Shown here: one piece after another, positions 17,456-26,127 of the stretch
Layout of the letters: each line of letters begins with the position of its first letter
Numbering within the stretch: the first letter of the stretch is position 1
Assembly: GCA_035443885.1 (NCBI GenBank)
Contig: DAOMNO010000006.1
Span: 62,001-126,000 of the forward strand
DNA length: 64,000 nt
Direction: 5' to 3'
Source of the DNA: DAOMNO01 sp035443885
Lineage (GTDB): Bacteria > Planctomycetota > Phycisphaerae > Phycisphaerales > SM1A02
The notes under the pieces: generated by a model
Database searches by the model: none
Seen by the model: only the letters and a program-made list of their open reading frames with translations
Told to the model about the DNA's origin: nothing
Position numbers and translations under genes: made by a program

Positions 17456-19345
17456 ATGACTAAGACCGCTGACCCGTTTCTCCGCAACGTGGCGATCATC
17501 GCCCACGTCGATCATGGCAAGACCACCCTTGTGGACGCTCTTCTTGCGCAGTCCGGTACGCCTGAGCTGGCGCGGGGCGGCCTGCCCGATGAGTGCATTC
17601 TCGACTCCAACCCGCTGGAGCGGGAGCGAGGCATCACGATCTTCTCGAAGAACTGTGCAGTGAACTTCATCGCGCCGCCAAGCGCTGGCGATCATGCGGG
17701 CAAGACGTTCAGAATCAACATCATCGACACGCCCGGCCACGCGGACTTTGGCGGCGAGGTCGAGCGCGTGCTGCGCATGGCGGACGGTGCACTGTTGCTT
17801 GTGGACGCCTTTGAAGGTCCGATGCCGCAGACGCGATTCGTGCTCGGCAAGGCGCTGCAGCTTGGCCTGCGGATCATCGTTGTGGTGAACAAGTGCGATC
17901 GGCCTGAAGCTCGACCGGATGCAGTCGTCAATGAGGTGTTTGATCTGCTGGTCGAACTTGGTGCAGATGACAGCACACTTGATTTCAAGACCATCTACGC
18001 TTCGGGGCGCGACGGTTGGTCAAGCACGGACCATACAGCGCGATCCGGCACGATGACGCCCCTGTTCGAGACGATTCTGCATCAGGTTCCGCCGCCGACG
18101 GGTGATCCCGATGCGCCGCTCCAACTACTGATTACGACGTTGGACTATTCCGAGTACGTCGGCCGCATTGCCATCGGCCGTGTCTTTTCAGGCTCGATCA
18201 AGTCCGGCCAACCCGTGGTCGTATGCAAGAAGGACGGCACGATGGCTCGAGGCCGCGTACAGAAGCTGCACCGCTTTGAGGGTCTCGGCCGCAGGGAATG
18301 GGATGAGATACAGGCGGGCGACCTGTGTGCCGTGGAGGGCTTGGCGGGATTCGACATCGGCGACACGATTGCATCGCCCGAAAATCCGAGGCCGATGAGC
18401 CGTGTCGCGGTCGATGAACCGACCCTGCACATGATCTTCCGTATCAACGACTCACCGTTCGTTGGCAAAGAAGGTAAATACGTTACCTCGCGTCAGATCG
18501 GCGAGCGATTGCAGCGAGAGTTGCAGTCCAACGTCGCGCTACGCGTCGAGCCGGGCGATTCCGCAGAAGAGTTTCGTGTGTCCGGTCGCGGCCTGCTGCA
18601 TCTTGGCGTACTGCTGGAGAACATGCGACGGGAGGGTTTTGAGTTATCCGTGGGCAGGCCGGAAGTGATCGAGAAGATCATCGACGGCGAGCGACACGAG
18701 CCGATCGAGAATCTCACACTTGATACTTCCACGGATGGCATGGGCGCTGCGCTCGAACTGCTCGGTTCACGCGGCGCTGAGATCAAGAAAGTCGATGCGC
18801 GCGGTTCGCGCATGCATATCGAAGCGGAGATTCCTGCAAGAGGACTCATCGGCCTGCGCTCGCGGATGCTGACTGCAACAGGTGGTGAAGCTGTGATGCA
18901 TCACACCTTCCTGCGATACGCGCCTGTGCGCACTGTGAACCGCAAACGCATCAACGGGGTGCTCATCGCAACCGATACGGGCACAGCAACGTCATACGCG
19001 CTGCTGAATCTCGCGGATCGCGGCATCATGTTCGTTCGGCCCGGCGACCCCGTGTACGCCGGGCAGATTGTCGGCGAACACAGCAGAGATAATGATCTCA
19101 TCGTCAACGTTGTGAAAGCCAAGGCGTTCTCCAACATGCGCGAGGCGAATAAAGAAGCCACCGTCACGCTGAAGGCCCCGCGGCTGCTCACTCTAGAGTC
19201 TGCTCTGGAGTATCTGGAAGCGGATGAACTGGTTGAAATGACGCCGAAGTCGATCCGTCTGCGCAAGCGAATCCTCAGTGAATCCGATCGAAAGAAAATC
19301 GAGCGTGCTGAGAAAGACCGCGCCAAGGCAATCGGGGTCGGTTAG
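17456..19345 (+). CDS. typA: TypA/BipA ribosome-associated GTPase
   Basis: An EF-G-like translational GTPase that aids 50S assembly and growth under stress. G motifs are clear: AHVDHGKTTLVDALL (G1), RERGITIF (G2), DTPGHADFGGEVERVL (G3) and VVNKCDRPEARP (G4), all in the first 160 residues. EF-Tu domain 2, EF-G III/V-like domains and the TypA C-terminal domain follow. From 17456 the protein has 629 residues, slightly above the usual ~610. An ATG at 17441 is an alternative. TATGAT at 17440-17445 could be a -10 element 10 nt before the start. The 25-bp hairpin array lies just upstream. Confidence 0.95.
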   Translation: MTKTADPFLRNVAIIAHVDHGKTTLVDALLAQSGTPELARGGLPDECILDSNPLERERGITIFSKNCAVNFIAPPSAGDHAGKTFRINIIDTPGHADFGGEVERVLRMADGALLLVDAFEGPMPQTRFVLGKALQLGLRIIVVVNKCDRPEARPDAVVNEVFDLLVELGADDSTLDFKTIYASGRDGWSSTDHTARSGTMTPLFETILHQVPPPTGDPDAPLQLLITTLDYSEYVGRIAIGRVFSGSIKSGQPVVVCKKDGTMARGRVQKLHRFEGLGRREWDEIQAGDLCAVEGLAGFDIGDTIASPENPRPMSRVAVDEPTLHMIFRINDSPFVGKEGKYVTSRQIGERLQRELQSNVALRVEPGDSAEEFRVSGRGLLHLGVLLENMRREGFELSVGRPEVIEKIIDGERHEPIENLTLDTSTDGMGAALELLGSRGAEIKKVDARGSRMHIEAEIPARGLIGLRSRMLTATGGEAVMHHTFLRYAPVRTVNRKRINGVLIATDTGTATSYALLNLADRGIMFVRPGDPVYAGQIVGEHSRDNDLIVNVVKAKAFSNMREANKEATVTLKAPRLLTLESALEYLEADELVEMTPKSIRLRKRILSESDRKKIERAEKDRAKAIGVG

Positions 19346-19437
19346 ACCTGTCGGCGGCGAGTCAATTGGTCGCAGCTTGAATCATTCTGTGATTGCCCGC
19401 ACAATCGGCGTCCATCCACCCGTGAGGAGCCGCCGCG

Positions 19438-21141
19438 ATGAGCGACCTGCCGCGCACCGAATCCAGTTTTCTTGCATCGTCACCTTCACCTTCGCCTGTG
19501 AGACGAGGCGTTTTGGACTGGATCGAGTGGATCGGCAACAAACTGCCCGACCCGGCCACCTTGTTCCTGCTCGGCACATTGCTGGTGATGGCTCTTTCGC
19601 ATATCGGCCATGTGCAGGGGTGGACCGTCATGGAGTCGCTCCCGAAGCCCGTGATGGAGGAAGTCGTCGGTGCGGATGGCGAAGTCATCATGCGTGAGGT
19701 TCTCGACCCCGCCACCAACAAACCGCAGATCGTGTGGAAAGAGACTGGCAATCAGTTCAGCGCAAAGAGCCTGCTCACGAAAGACGGCTTCTTCTGGGCC
19801 ATCAAGAGCATGGTGAAGAATTTTGTCGATTTCCCGCCGCTGGGGATTGTGCTCGTTGGGATGTTGGGCATCGGCATCGCGGAGCGCACCGGCATGATCG
19901 GCGCAGGGTTGAAGGCGTTCATGCTGGTCGTGCCCAGTTTTCTGCTCACCCCGGCGATGGTGTTCATCGGCATCATGAGTTCATTGGCGACGGACGCGGG
20001 CTACGTCGTTCTGCCACCGCTTGCAGCCGCGTTGTATAAGTCAGTTGGTCGATCACCTCTTGCTGGCCTTGCGGCGGTGTTTGCTGGGGTTTCCGCAGGC
20101 TTCAACGCCAATCTGCTCATCACAGGCCTCGACCCCATGCTGGCAGGCTTTACAGAGACCGGCGCACGGGTCATCGAGCACGATTATGCGGTCAATCCGG
20201 CTTGCAATTGGTGGTTCATGATGGCATCCACCGTGCTCATCACGCTCACAGGCTGGGCGGTTACATCATGGTTCGTTGAGAAGCGGTTGAGCATGAAGCC
20301 CCCCGAAGAGGGGGGGCCATTGCGACCTTCGGCGGACGATCTTGTTCAGCAGCGGCTGACCCCGACCGAGATCAAAGGACTCACCGCTGCATTCTTTGCA
20401 TTCGTCATAACGTTCGGGAGTTTTCTGTTCCTCATCTTCTGGTCCGATGGTGCGCTGCACGGCCAGGGTGAGCGATTTGCACGATGGGCAGAATCCATCG
20501 TGCCGATGCTTTTCTTCGTGTTCATCATTCCGGGCATTGCGTTCGGCATTGCAACGAAGAAGTTCCGTAACGACAAAGATGTCGCTCGGATGTTGATCGA
20601 CACAATGGCCGCGATGGCGCCGATCATCGTGCTCGCGTTCTTTGCAGCGCAGTTCATTGAGTACTTCAAGTATTCCGGCCTTGATCGCATGTTGGCCATG
20701 GCAGGCGGTCAGGCGCTCGGCCACGCGCAGATGTCGCCCGGCATGTTGATCGTGGCGTTCATCATGCTGACGCTGGTGTTTAACCTGTTCATGGGCTCCA
20801 TGAGCGCGAAGTATGCGATGTTCGCGCCGATCTTTGTGCCCATGTTCATGATGGTCGGCATCGCACCGGAACTTACGCAGGCGGCGTACCGCATCGGCGA
20901 TTCCACAAGCAACATCATCACGCCGCTCAATGCCTATCTCATCATCATCCTCGTCTTCATGCAGAAGTTCGTGCCGAAGGGCGGCATGGGCACGCTGATT
21001 TCCACCATGCTGCCTTACACCATCGTGTTCACGATCGTGTGGACCGTGTTCCTGCTGCTGTGGATGCAAACGGGCCAGCCGCTTGGCGTGAATGGCGAGC
21101 TGTGGTACGACCCGGCGGCTGCCTCGGCAGTTACGCCGTAA
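19438..21141 (+). CDS. AbgT-family transporter
   Basis: AbgT proteins import p-aminobenzoyl-glutamate or export sulfonamide-type antimetabolites, driven by a cation gradient. The 567-residue protein starts after GAGGAG and has about a dozen hydrophobic segments. Family hallmarks are the opening DWIEWIGNKLPDPATLFLLG, the hairpin VFAGVSAGFNANLLITGLDP and, near the end, DSTSNIITPLNAYLIIILVF. A ~60-residue soluble loop after the first membrane segment (about 66-125) carries the usual periplasmic insertion. No abgA/abgB hydrolase genes adjoin it, which fits an exporter as well as an importer. Confidence 0.9.
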   Translation: MSDLPRTESSFLASSPSPSPVRRGVLDWIEWIGNKLPDPATLFLLGTLLVMALSHIGHVQGWTVMESLPKPVMEEVVGADGEVIMREVLDPATNKPQIVWKETGNQFSAKSLLTKDGFFWAIKSMVKNFVDFPPLGIVLVGMLGIGIAERTGMIGAGLKAFMLVVPSFLLTPAMVFIGIMSSLATDAGYVVLPPLAAALYKSVGRSPLAGLAAVFAGVSAGFNANLLITGLDPMLAGFTETGARVIEHDYAVNPACNWWFMMASTVLITLTGWAVTSWFVEKRLSMKPPEEGGPLRPSADDLVQQRLTPTEIKGLTAAFFAFVITFGSFLFLIFWSDGALHGQGERFARWAESIVPMLFFVFIIPGIAFGIATKKFRNDKDVARMLIDTMAAMAPIIVLAFFAAQFIEYFKYSGLDRMLAMAGGQALGHAQMSPGMLIVAFIMLTLVFNLFMGSMSAKYAMFAPIFVPMFMMVGIAPELTQAAYRIGDSTSNIITPLNAYLIIILVFMQKFVPKGGMGTLISTMLPYTIVFTIVWTVFLLLWMQTGQPLGVNGELWYDPAAASAVTP

Positions 21142-21152
21142 AGCCAACGAAG

Positions 21153-22226
21153 TCAGGTGGACGTCCGAACATCGACGAACTTGCGCTTGCGGATCGCTTC
21201 GTTGCCAAGCTGACCGCACGCAGCCATGAGCGAGCGGCCCATTGTGCGTCGGCGTGTAACAAACTGGCCCGTTGCGCTGATTCGCTCAACGAAGCGAATC
21301 ACATCCGCCTCATCCGGGGCTGGCCATGGCGAGTTCCGGCGCGGGTTGTAGGGAATGACATTCACTGTGCAGTAGAGCGGCTTCAAATACTCGCACAATT
21401 CATCCGCATGTTCGAGTCGATCGTTCACCCCCGGAATAAACACGTATTCAATGAGGATGCGGCGGGTGGGGCCATTGGGCCACTGCATCATGGCTTCGTG
21501 CAGTGCGGCCATGTTCGTTGAGCGATTGATCGGCATGAGCTGCGAGCGGATTTCATCATTCGGCGCGTTGATCGACACCGCGAGGCAGAGTCGCCGAAAC
21601 CCCGGCTGCTGTGCGAACGCTGCAAGTTTGAGGATGCCCTCTGCGCGGCCAACGGTTGAGACGGCGATGCGAGACGGCGCGATGGCAGGGCCGCGCTGAT
21701 CTGTGAGTACGCGGATCGCCTGAATGACAGCATCAAGGTTCTCCATCGGCTCGCCCATGCCCATGAACACGATGTTGCTGATCTCGGCGTGAAGCTGAAA
21801 CCGGGCTGCATGCCACTGCGAGAGAATCTGCGAAGGTGTCAGATTGCGCATCAAGCCCATCTGCGCGGTTTCGCAGAATGTGCAGCCCATCGCACAACCG
21901 ACCTGTGAGGAGACGCACAGCGTGTTGCGGTCTCGCCCGATGCGGCTTTTCTGCGGCAGGATGACGGACTCGCTTTCCAGCTGGTCATCAATGCGCTGAG
22001 CAAACTTGACCGTCGGCCCTTCCTGCTGTGTGCGCACGATGTCGCCAACCGAAGCTGTTGCCCATGGCATGGGCAACGCTCCGTCGCGGAAGATGCTGCG
22101 GTACACATTGAGCGCAGCGGCCCTGTCCCGATGGCCCCGTTCAGCGGCGGCAGTGACAAACTCACCGCTGGTCAGGCTGAGGGCATCAATGGGGAGGAAG
22201 GTGGTGGCGGCCGTAACGCTCAACAT
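21153..22226 (-). CDS. rlmN: 23S rRNA (adenine-2503-C2)-methyltransferase
   Basis: RlmN is a radical-SAM enzyme that methylates A2503 of 23S rRNA and A37 of some tRNAs. The CxxxCxxC cluster motif is CAMGCTFC, followed by NIVFMGMGEPMENLDAV. The methyl-carrying Cys near the C-terminus is in SLMAACGQLGNEA. Length is about 357 residues. I prefer the ATG at 22226, because TACGAT lies 7 nt before it; the ATG three codons upstream (22235) is the alternative. It is convergent with the AbgT gene, 11 nt between stops. Confidence 0.94.
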   Translation of the reverse strand: MLSVTAATTFLPIDALSLTSGEFVTAAAERGHRDRAAALNVYRSIFRDGALPMPWATASVGDIVRTQQEGPTVKFAQRIDDQLESESVILPQKSRIGRDRNTLCVSSQVGCAMGCTFCETAQMGLMRNLTPSQILSQWHAARFQLHAEISNIVFMGMGEPMENLDAVIQAIRVLTDQRGPAIAPSRIAVSTVGRAEGILKLAAFAQQPGFRRLCLAVSINAPNDEIRSQLMPINRSTNMAALHEAMMQWPNGPTRRILIEYVFIPGVNDRLEHADELCEYLKPLYCTVNVIPYNPRRNSPWPAPDEADVIRFVERISATGQFVTRRRTMGRSLMAACGQLGNEAIRKRKFVDVRTST

Positions 22227-22233
22227 CGGCGAC

Positions 22234-22239
22234 ATCGTA
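22234..22239 (-). promoter_or_regulatory. candidate -10 element of leaderless rlmN
   Basis: TACGAT on the minus strand ends 7 nt before the ATG at 22226. It overlaps the alternative ATG at 22235, which would make that codon untranscribed. Confidence 0.35.
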
Positions 22240-22276
22240 GGCAGATGTCAGCACATTCGGCGTCGCTATTCGATGC

Positions 22277-22783
22277 TTACCCTTGTTCATCGCCGGACGG
22301 ACCGTAGATCGCAGGGACCGGCACGTTGGTCAGGCGGTAATACACAGTCAGAATCGCGCGGTGGTGAATGGCGTGGCTGAGCACCCACGTGCGGAACGCG
22401 ACAGCGCGAGGCATCTCCAGCAGCACTTCGCCAGTGGCCTTGAATTGCCAGATTTCATTGATGGCGGAATCCTTGAAACCGGCAAGTGCAGCTTTCCCTT
22501 CCGCCACGTTGGCGTCGAACATCGCCAGTATTTCACGGCGTGTGCGATGATCGGGCGTTTTGTAAGGTTCGGTACCGGTGGGGTTCATGTCGTAGAACGG
22601 TTCGGTCAGGATGTTCGCGGCCCAGCCGGGGATTTCAGCAAGATGGTTGGCGTTCCAGCCGATCGTGTTCGACTTGGGATGCGCTTTCCAGTCCAGCTTG
22701 TCTTCCGGCACACGCTCCAGCACTTTGCGCGTGGTGGCCATCTCGTGTTCAAATTCGGGAAGTGTGAGTTGAGCGTACGTCAT
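22277..22783 (-). CDS. DinB-family protein
   Basis: A 168-residue member of the DinB/YfiT four-helix superfamily. The start at 22783 is fixed by AAGGAGGA 8 nt upstream; upstream in-frame codons are not conserved in character. The likely metal ligands are the His of ANHLAEIPGW (about residue 47) and the two His of LSHAIHHRAILTVYYR near the C-terminus. Such proteins are often thiol-dependent S-transferases or of unknown function. It is the second DinB-type gene in the window. It is divergent from the PSP1-domain gene. Confidence 0.88.
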   Translation of the reverse strand: MTYAQLTLPEFEHEMATTRKVLERVPEDKLDWKAHPKSNTIGWNANHLAEIPGWAANILTEPFYDMNPTGTEPYKTPDHRTRREILAMFDANVAEGKAALAGFKDSAINEIWQFKATGEVLLEMPRAVAFRTWVLSHAIHHRAILTVYYRLTNVPVPAIYGPSGDEQG

Positions 22784-22907
22784 CAGCCAGGTCCTCCTTG
22801 GGGCAATGAAGGGGTCGCTCATCTTTAGCGAATGTGTGAAGTCGGTCAATGATTCCGCCGGTTTATAGCGGGGGCTTTGATCACCCCGGCTTGCTTCAGT
22901 TGATTTC

Positions 22908-22916
22908 TGATACACT
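22908..22916 (+). promoter_or_regulatory. possible extended -10 promoter for the PSP1 gene
   Basis: TGATACACT reads as an extended -10 (TGn plus TACACT). A poor -35 lies about 16-17 nt upstream. It is about 160 nt before the PSP1-domain start. Confidence 0.3.
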
Positions 22917-23073
22917 GTTCTCGTCATTGCGTTTGGAGCCGTCAGCCTGTCAGGGGGCTGCGGCGCATGAAACCCACCTGACGACATTCCCGCCCTGATC
23001 TGCATTATTGGGCGAACGCACGCGACGGCTTCTTCGGGTTGTCACGTGCGCTGTACGCAATGAGCGACCATCC

Positions 23074-24483
23074 ATGTCGATCTTTCCACTCCCGGTCTTT
23101 GAAACCGACGCCGACCCCCGCTATCGCGATGCGATGAGCGATGAGGAAATCTATGCGCGGCTTGAACCGCCCAAGACCATCGTCGTCAAGTTTGGCGCGA
23201 TGAAGCTCGTTGGCGAGTTTCCCTACGATGGCACCGCCAAGCCTGGCTGCGGCTCTAAGCTTGTCGCTCGCACATATCGTGGCACAGAACTGGTCGAGAT
23301 GCTCACGACGACGTGCTCCAACTCTGGCTGTGGCAAGTCCGTTACGCGAAAGGAAATGCTCGACTACATCGAGAACTCCGGCGGGAAGGACTATCCGTTC
23401 CAGAAGAACGGACGCATTCTCCGCGTCGCTACCATTGACGATCTCAACAAGCAGTCGCAGCTTGAGTCGCTTCGCAAAGACGCCGTTCGATTCTGCAAAG
23501 CGATGATTGCCGAGCAGATGCTGCCGATGAAGCTGGTGGATGTCGAGCCGATTCTCGGCGAAGAGTTGCTCACGTTCTACTACATGTCCGAGGATCGGGT
23601 CGATTTCCGCGAGCTGGTGCGTGCGCTGGCAGCGGAGTTCAAGACTCGCATTGAGATGCGGCAGGTCGGCGCGAGGGACGAGGCGAGACTCGTGGCGGAC
23701 TATGAGAAATGCGGCCAGCACTGCTGCTGCAAGAATTTTCTCAAGGTCCTCAAGCCGGTTTCCATGCGCTCCGCCAAGGTACAGAAGGCGACACTTGACC
23801 CGCTGAAGATTTCCGGCCGCTGTGGGCGGTTGATGTGTTGTCTGCGGTATGAAGACCAGACGTATAAGGAACTGAAAGCCAACCTGCCCGCGAAGAACAA
23901 ACGCGTGGGGACGAGTGAAGGTCCGGGCATCGTGATCGATTCGAAAATTCTCGTGCAGCTTGTGCTGGTTCGGCTGGAACATGACAACCGAGAGATTGCT
24001 GTGCCGGTTGAAGAACTGATGGACCCTGCCAAGTGCCCGACCCCCGCTGAGGCCGCTGCCGAGCGGGAGCGAATTGCTGCCGAGGCGGACCCGTTCCGAG
24101 GCATGAGCGAGCAGCAGGTTGTCGAGCGAACCGAAGGCGTGGAACGTACGGAAAAGCCAGACCGGCAGCGAGGCCGACGCAAGAGGAAGAGCAAAGACGA
24201 GCAGCAGGCTGTGTATCGCGAACGATCCATCACAGAGGAACAGTCAGGCGAGGTTGAAGGCGAGTTACCTGCTGAAGTCGGTGAGCCTGCAGAAAAGCCT
24301 GCGAGCAAGAGACGAAGGCGCCGCTCTAAGCGGCCGCGCCAGGATTCACCACAAGGCGCACAGCCTCCGACATCGGACGCGCCAAAGCCGACGCAGCAGG
24401 GGGGTGGGAAGCGGCGGCGCAGGCGCGGGCGTCGTCGAGGCGGCGGCGCATCTGGTCAAGGCGCGGGCGGCGAATCAAGCTGA
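23074..24483 (+). CDS. PSP1-domain protein (RicT/YaaT-like)
   Basis: A 469-residue cytosolic protein. PSP1-domain proteins of the RicT (YaaT) type act in Firmicutes in the RicA-RicF-RicT complex, which binds Fe-S clusters and steers RNase Y. The signature is the Cys-rich CGQHCCCKNFL (about 213) and SGRCGRLMCCLRYE (about 248), inside a domain covering about 40-330. The last ~110 residues are a low-complexity Arg/Lys/Glu tail, which could bind RNA. RNase Y is encoded 14 kb away in this window, so a functional pairing is plausible but not shown. Confidence 0.88.
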   Translation: MSIFPLPVFETDADPRYRDAMSDEEIYARLEPPKTIVVKFGAMKLVGEFPYDGTAKPGCGSKLVARTYRGTELVEMLTTTCSNSGCGKSVTRKEMLDYIENSGGKDYPFQKNGRILRVATIDDLNKQSQLESLRKDAVRFCKAMIAEQMLPMKLVDVEPILGEELLTFYYMSEDRVDFRELVRALAAEFKTRIEMRQVGARDEARLVADYEKCGQHCCCKNFLKVLKPVSMRSAKVQKATLDPLKISGRCGRLMCCLRYEDQTYKELKANLPAKNKRVGTSEGPGIVIDSKILVQLVLVRLEHDNREIAVPVEELMDPAKCPTPAEAAAERERIAAEADPFRGMSEQQVVERTEGVERTEKPDRQRGRRKRKSKDEQQAVYRERSITEEQSGEVEGELPAEVGEPAEKPASKRRRRRSKRPRQDSPQGAQPPTSDAPKPTQQGGGKRRRRRGRRRGGGASGQGAGGESS

Positions 24484-24532
24484 TCTTGATTTTCAATCCG
24501 CATTCAGGCCGCACAAAGGCACGGAATCGGCG

Positions 24533-24538
24533 TACTAT
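24533..24538 (+). promoter_or_regulatory. candidate -10 element of leaderless lepB
   Basis: TACTAT lies 8 nt before the ATG at 24547. No Shine-Dalgarno site is present. Confidence 0.35.
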
Positions 24539-24546
24539 CTGAACTC

Positions 24547-26124
24547 ATGGCTCACACGGATCAAAGCGAGGGAGGCATTGTCGAGACGCTTCAGTCGCTG
24601 ATCGTCGCTTTCGTGCTGGCGATGACATTTCGCGGCTTTGTCGCTGAGGGGTTTGTCATTCCGACAGGCTCCATGGCGCCCACGCTCATGGGTCAGCATC
24701 GACTCATTCATTCGGATGTAACCGGTTATACCTTTCCGATTGGACTCGATCAGCGTGAAAGCGCAGGCTACTCCGCATCGATCGACCCCATGCTCGGTCC
24801 GGGCTATCCAGTGGACGGTTTGCGACCCGTGCAGGAGATGCCTCGGCAGGGCGACCGCATTCTCGTACTGAAAACGATTTATCCGTTCGCACAGCCAAAG
24901 CGATGGGATGTTGTCGTCTTCAAAAATCCGACCGACCCCAAAGGCGAAGCAGGCAATTACATCAAACGGCTCATCGGCCTCCCGAACGAAACAGTATGGA
25001 TCGTTGATGGCGACATTTTCGTGCGCGAGAACGATTCATCTGCGTTCACCATCCAGCGCAAGCCGGAGCACGTGCAGCGCAACATATGGCAGCCGGTGCA
25101 TCACAGCGACTTTGCGATGGTGAAGTCGCATTCGCTTCGCCGTGCCTATGCGGGGCCGCCTTGGCAGGGGGATGGCTGGGATGTCAGCGGCCGTGCATAT
25201 CGCAGCGATACGGCGGAGCCGACCGTGCTGCGGTGGGACAGTTCTGTTCGTCGGCTTGATGATTGGGCGATGTACAACATGTTGCTTGGCGCCGGTGCGA
25301 TTGATCGCCGCCCGCAGCAGATGCCCGCAGGCGATGTGCGGATCAGGGCAGGCATCGTGCCGGATCAGGCGGGATTGGAAACGACGCTGGAACTTCGCGC
25401 CCGCGGGCATTTGTTTGAGTACTCAATAGGCGGCGGCCAGGCGCGAGTGCGATATCGCGGTCTGCACAACGATCAATGGATCGATCAGGCCACGGCGCCG
25501 ATTGACGGGCCGATGCCAGGTCGCGTGATGAACGTGGACTTCTGGCACGTCGATCAGTCGATGCGGCTGTTCATTAACGATCGTGAAATCGTGCGGATGG
25601 ACTATAACTGGTCGCCCATCGAGCGGCTGGAGAACGCCACCGGTGAAACGGACAGCGATGCTGTACGCGCTGCATGGATCGGCAGATTGCGGGATTCTGA
25701 AGTCCAGTGGAAGTTCAGCGGCTCACCAGTGACGCTGCACCGCGTGCAGACTGACCGCGATGTGTATTACCGGGGCGGCGTATTGCAGGATTTAGGCGAG
25801 CGGGAAAACCCGACGCGGCCGCAATATGCAACGCTCGTCGAGAACGGCAGCTACGGGTTCGGTACGCATCCAGATAAGCTCGCGGTGCTCGGTCCGGATC
25901 ACTTCTTCATGCTCGGCGACAACTCACAGGCCTCGCTCGACTCGCGCGTGTGGAAGAATCCGCACCCGCTCGTGGCGGAGCAGATCGACGATGCCCCCTT
26001 TGTGGCGCACCGTAAACTCCTGCTGGGCAAGGCGTGGGTTGTGTATTTTCCTGCCATGCACGCCATGACGCCCAAAGGCCCGGCCATCGTGCCAGACTTT
26101 GGCCGGCTGCGCTACATTCGATAA
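24547..26124 (+). CDS. lepB: signal peptidase I with a large inserted domain
   Basis: Signal peptidase I removes signal peptides at the outer face of the inner membrane. Residues 13-36 are the membrane anchor. The catalytic Ser42 is in PTGSMAPTLMG and the general-base Lys140 in GNYIKRLIGLPNE. Box E, LGDNSQASLDSR, is at about 456-467. The protein is 525 residues against ~325 in E. coli. The extra ~250 residues (about 170-440) sit between boxes D and E and look like a beta-sandwich (LFINDREIVRMDYNW, LRARGHLFEYSIGGG). A TACTAT 8 nt before the ATG suggests a leaderless mRNA. Confidence 0.93.
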   Translation: MAHTDQSEGGIVETLQSLIVAFVLAMTFRGFVAEGFVIPTGSMAPTLMGQHRLIHSDVTGYTFPIGLDQRESAGYSASIDPMLGPGYPVDGLRPVQEMPRQGDRILVLKTIYPFAQPKRWDVVVFKNPTDPKGEAGNYIKRLIGLPNETVWIVDGDIFVRENDSSAFTIQRKPEHVQRNIWQPVHHSDFAMVKSHSLRRAYAGPPWQGDGWDVSGRAYRSDTAEPTVLRWDSSVRRLDDWAMYNMLLGAGAIDRRPQQMPAGDVRIRAGIVPDQAGLETTLELRARGHLFEYSIGGGQARVRYRGLHNDQWIDQATAPIDGPMPGRVMNVDFWHVDQSMRLFINDREIVRMDYNWSPIERLENATGETDSDAVRAAWIGRLRDSEVQWKFSGSPVTLHRVQTDRDVYYRGGVLQDLGERENPTRPQYATLVENGSYGFGTHPDKLAVLGPDHFFMLGDNSQASLDSRVWKNPHPLVAEQIDDAPFVAHRKLLLGKAWVVYFPAMHAMTPKGPAIVPDFGRLRYIR

Positions 26125-26127
26125 TTC

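Noticed and set aside
20266..21219. 317-codon minus-strand open frame opposite the AbgT gene
   Set aside because: His/Arg-rich antisense shadow of a transporter with clear family motifs.
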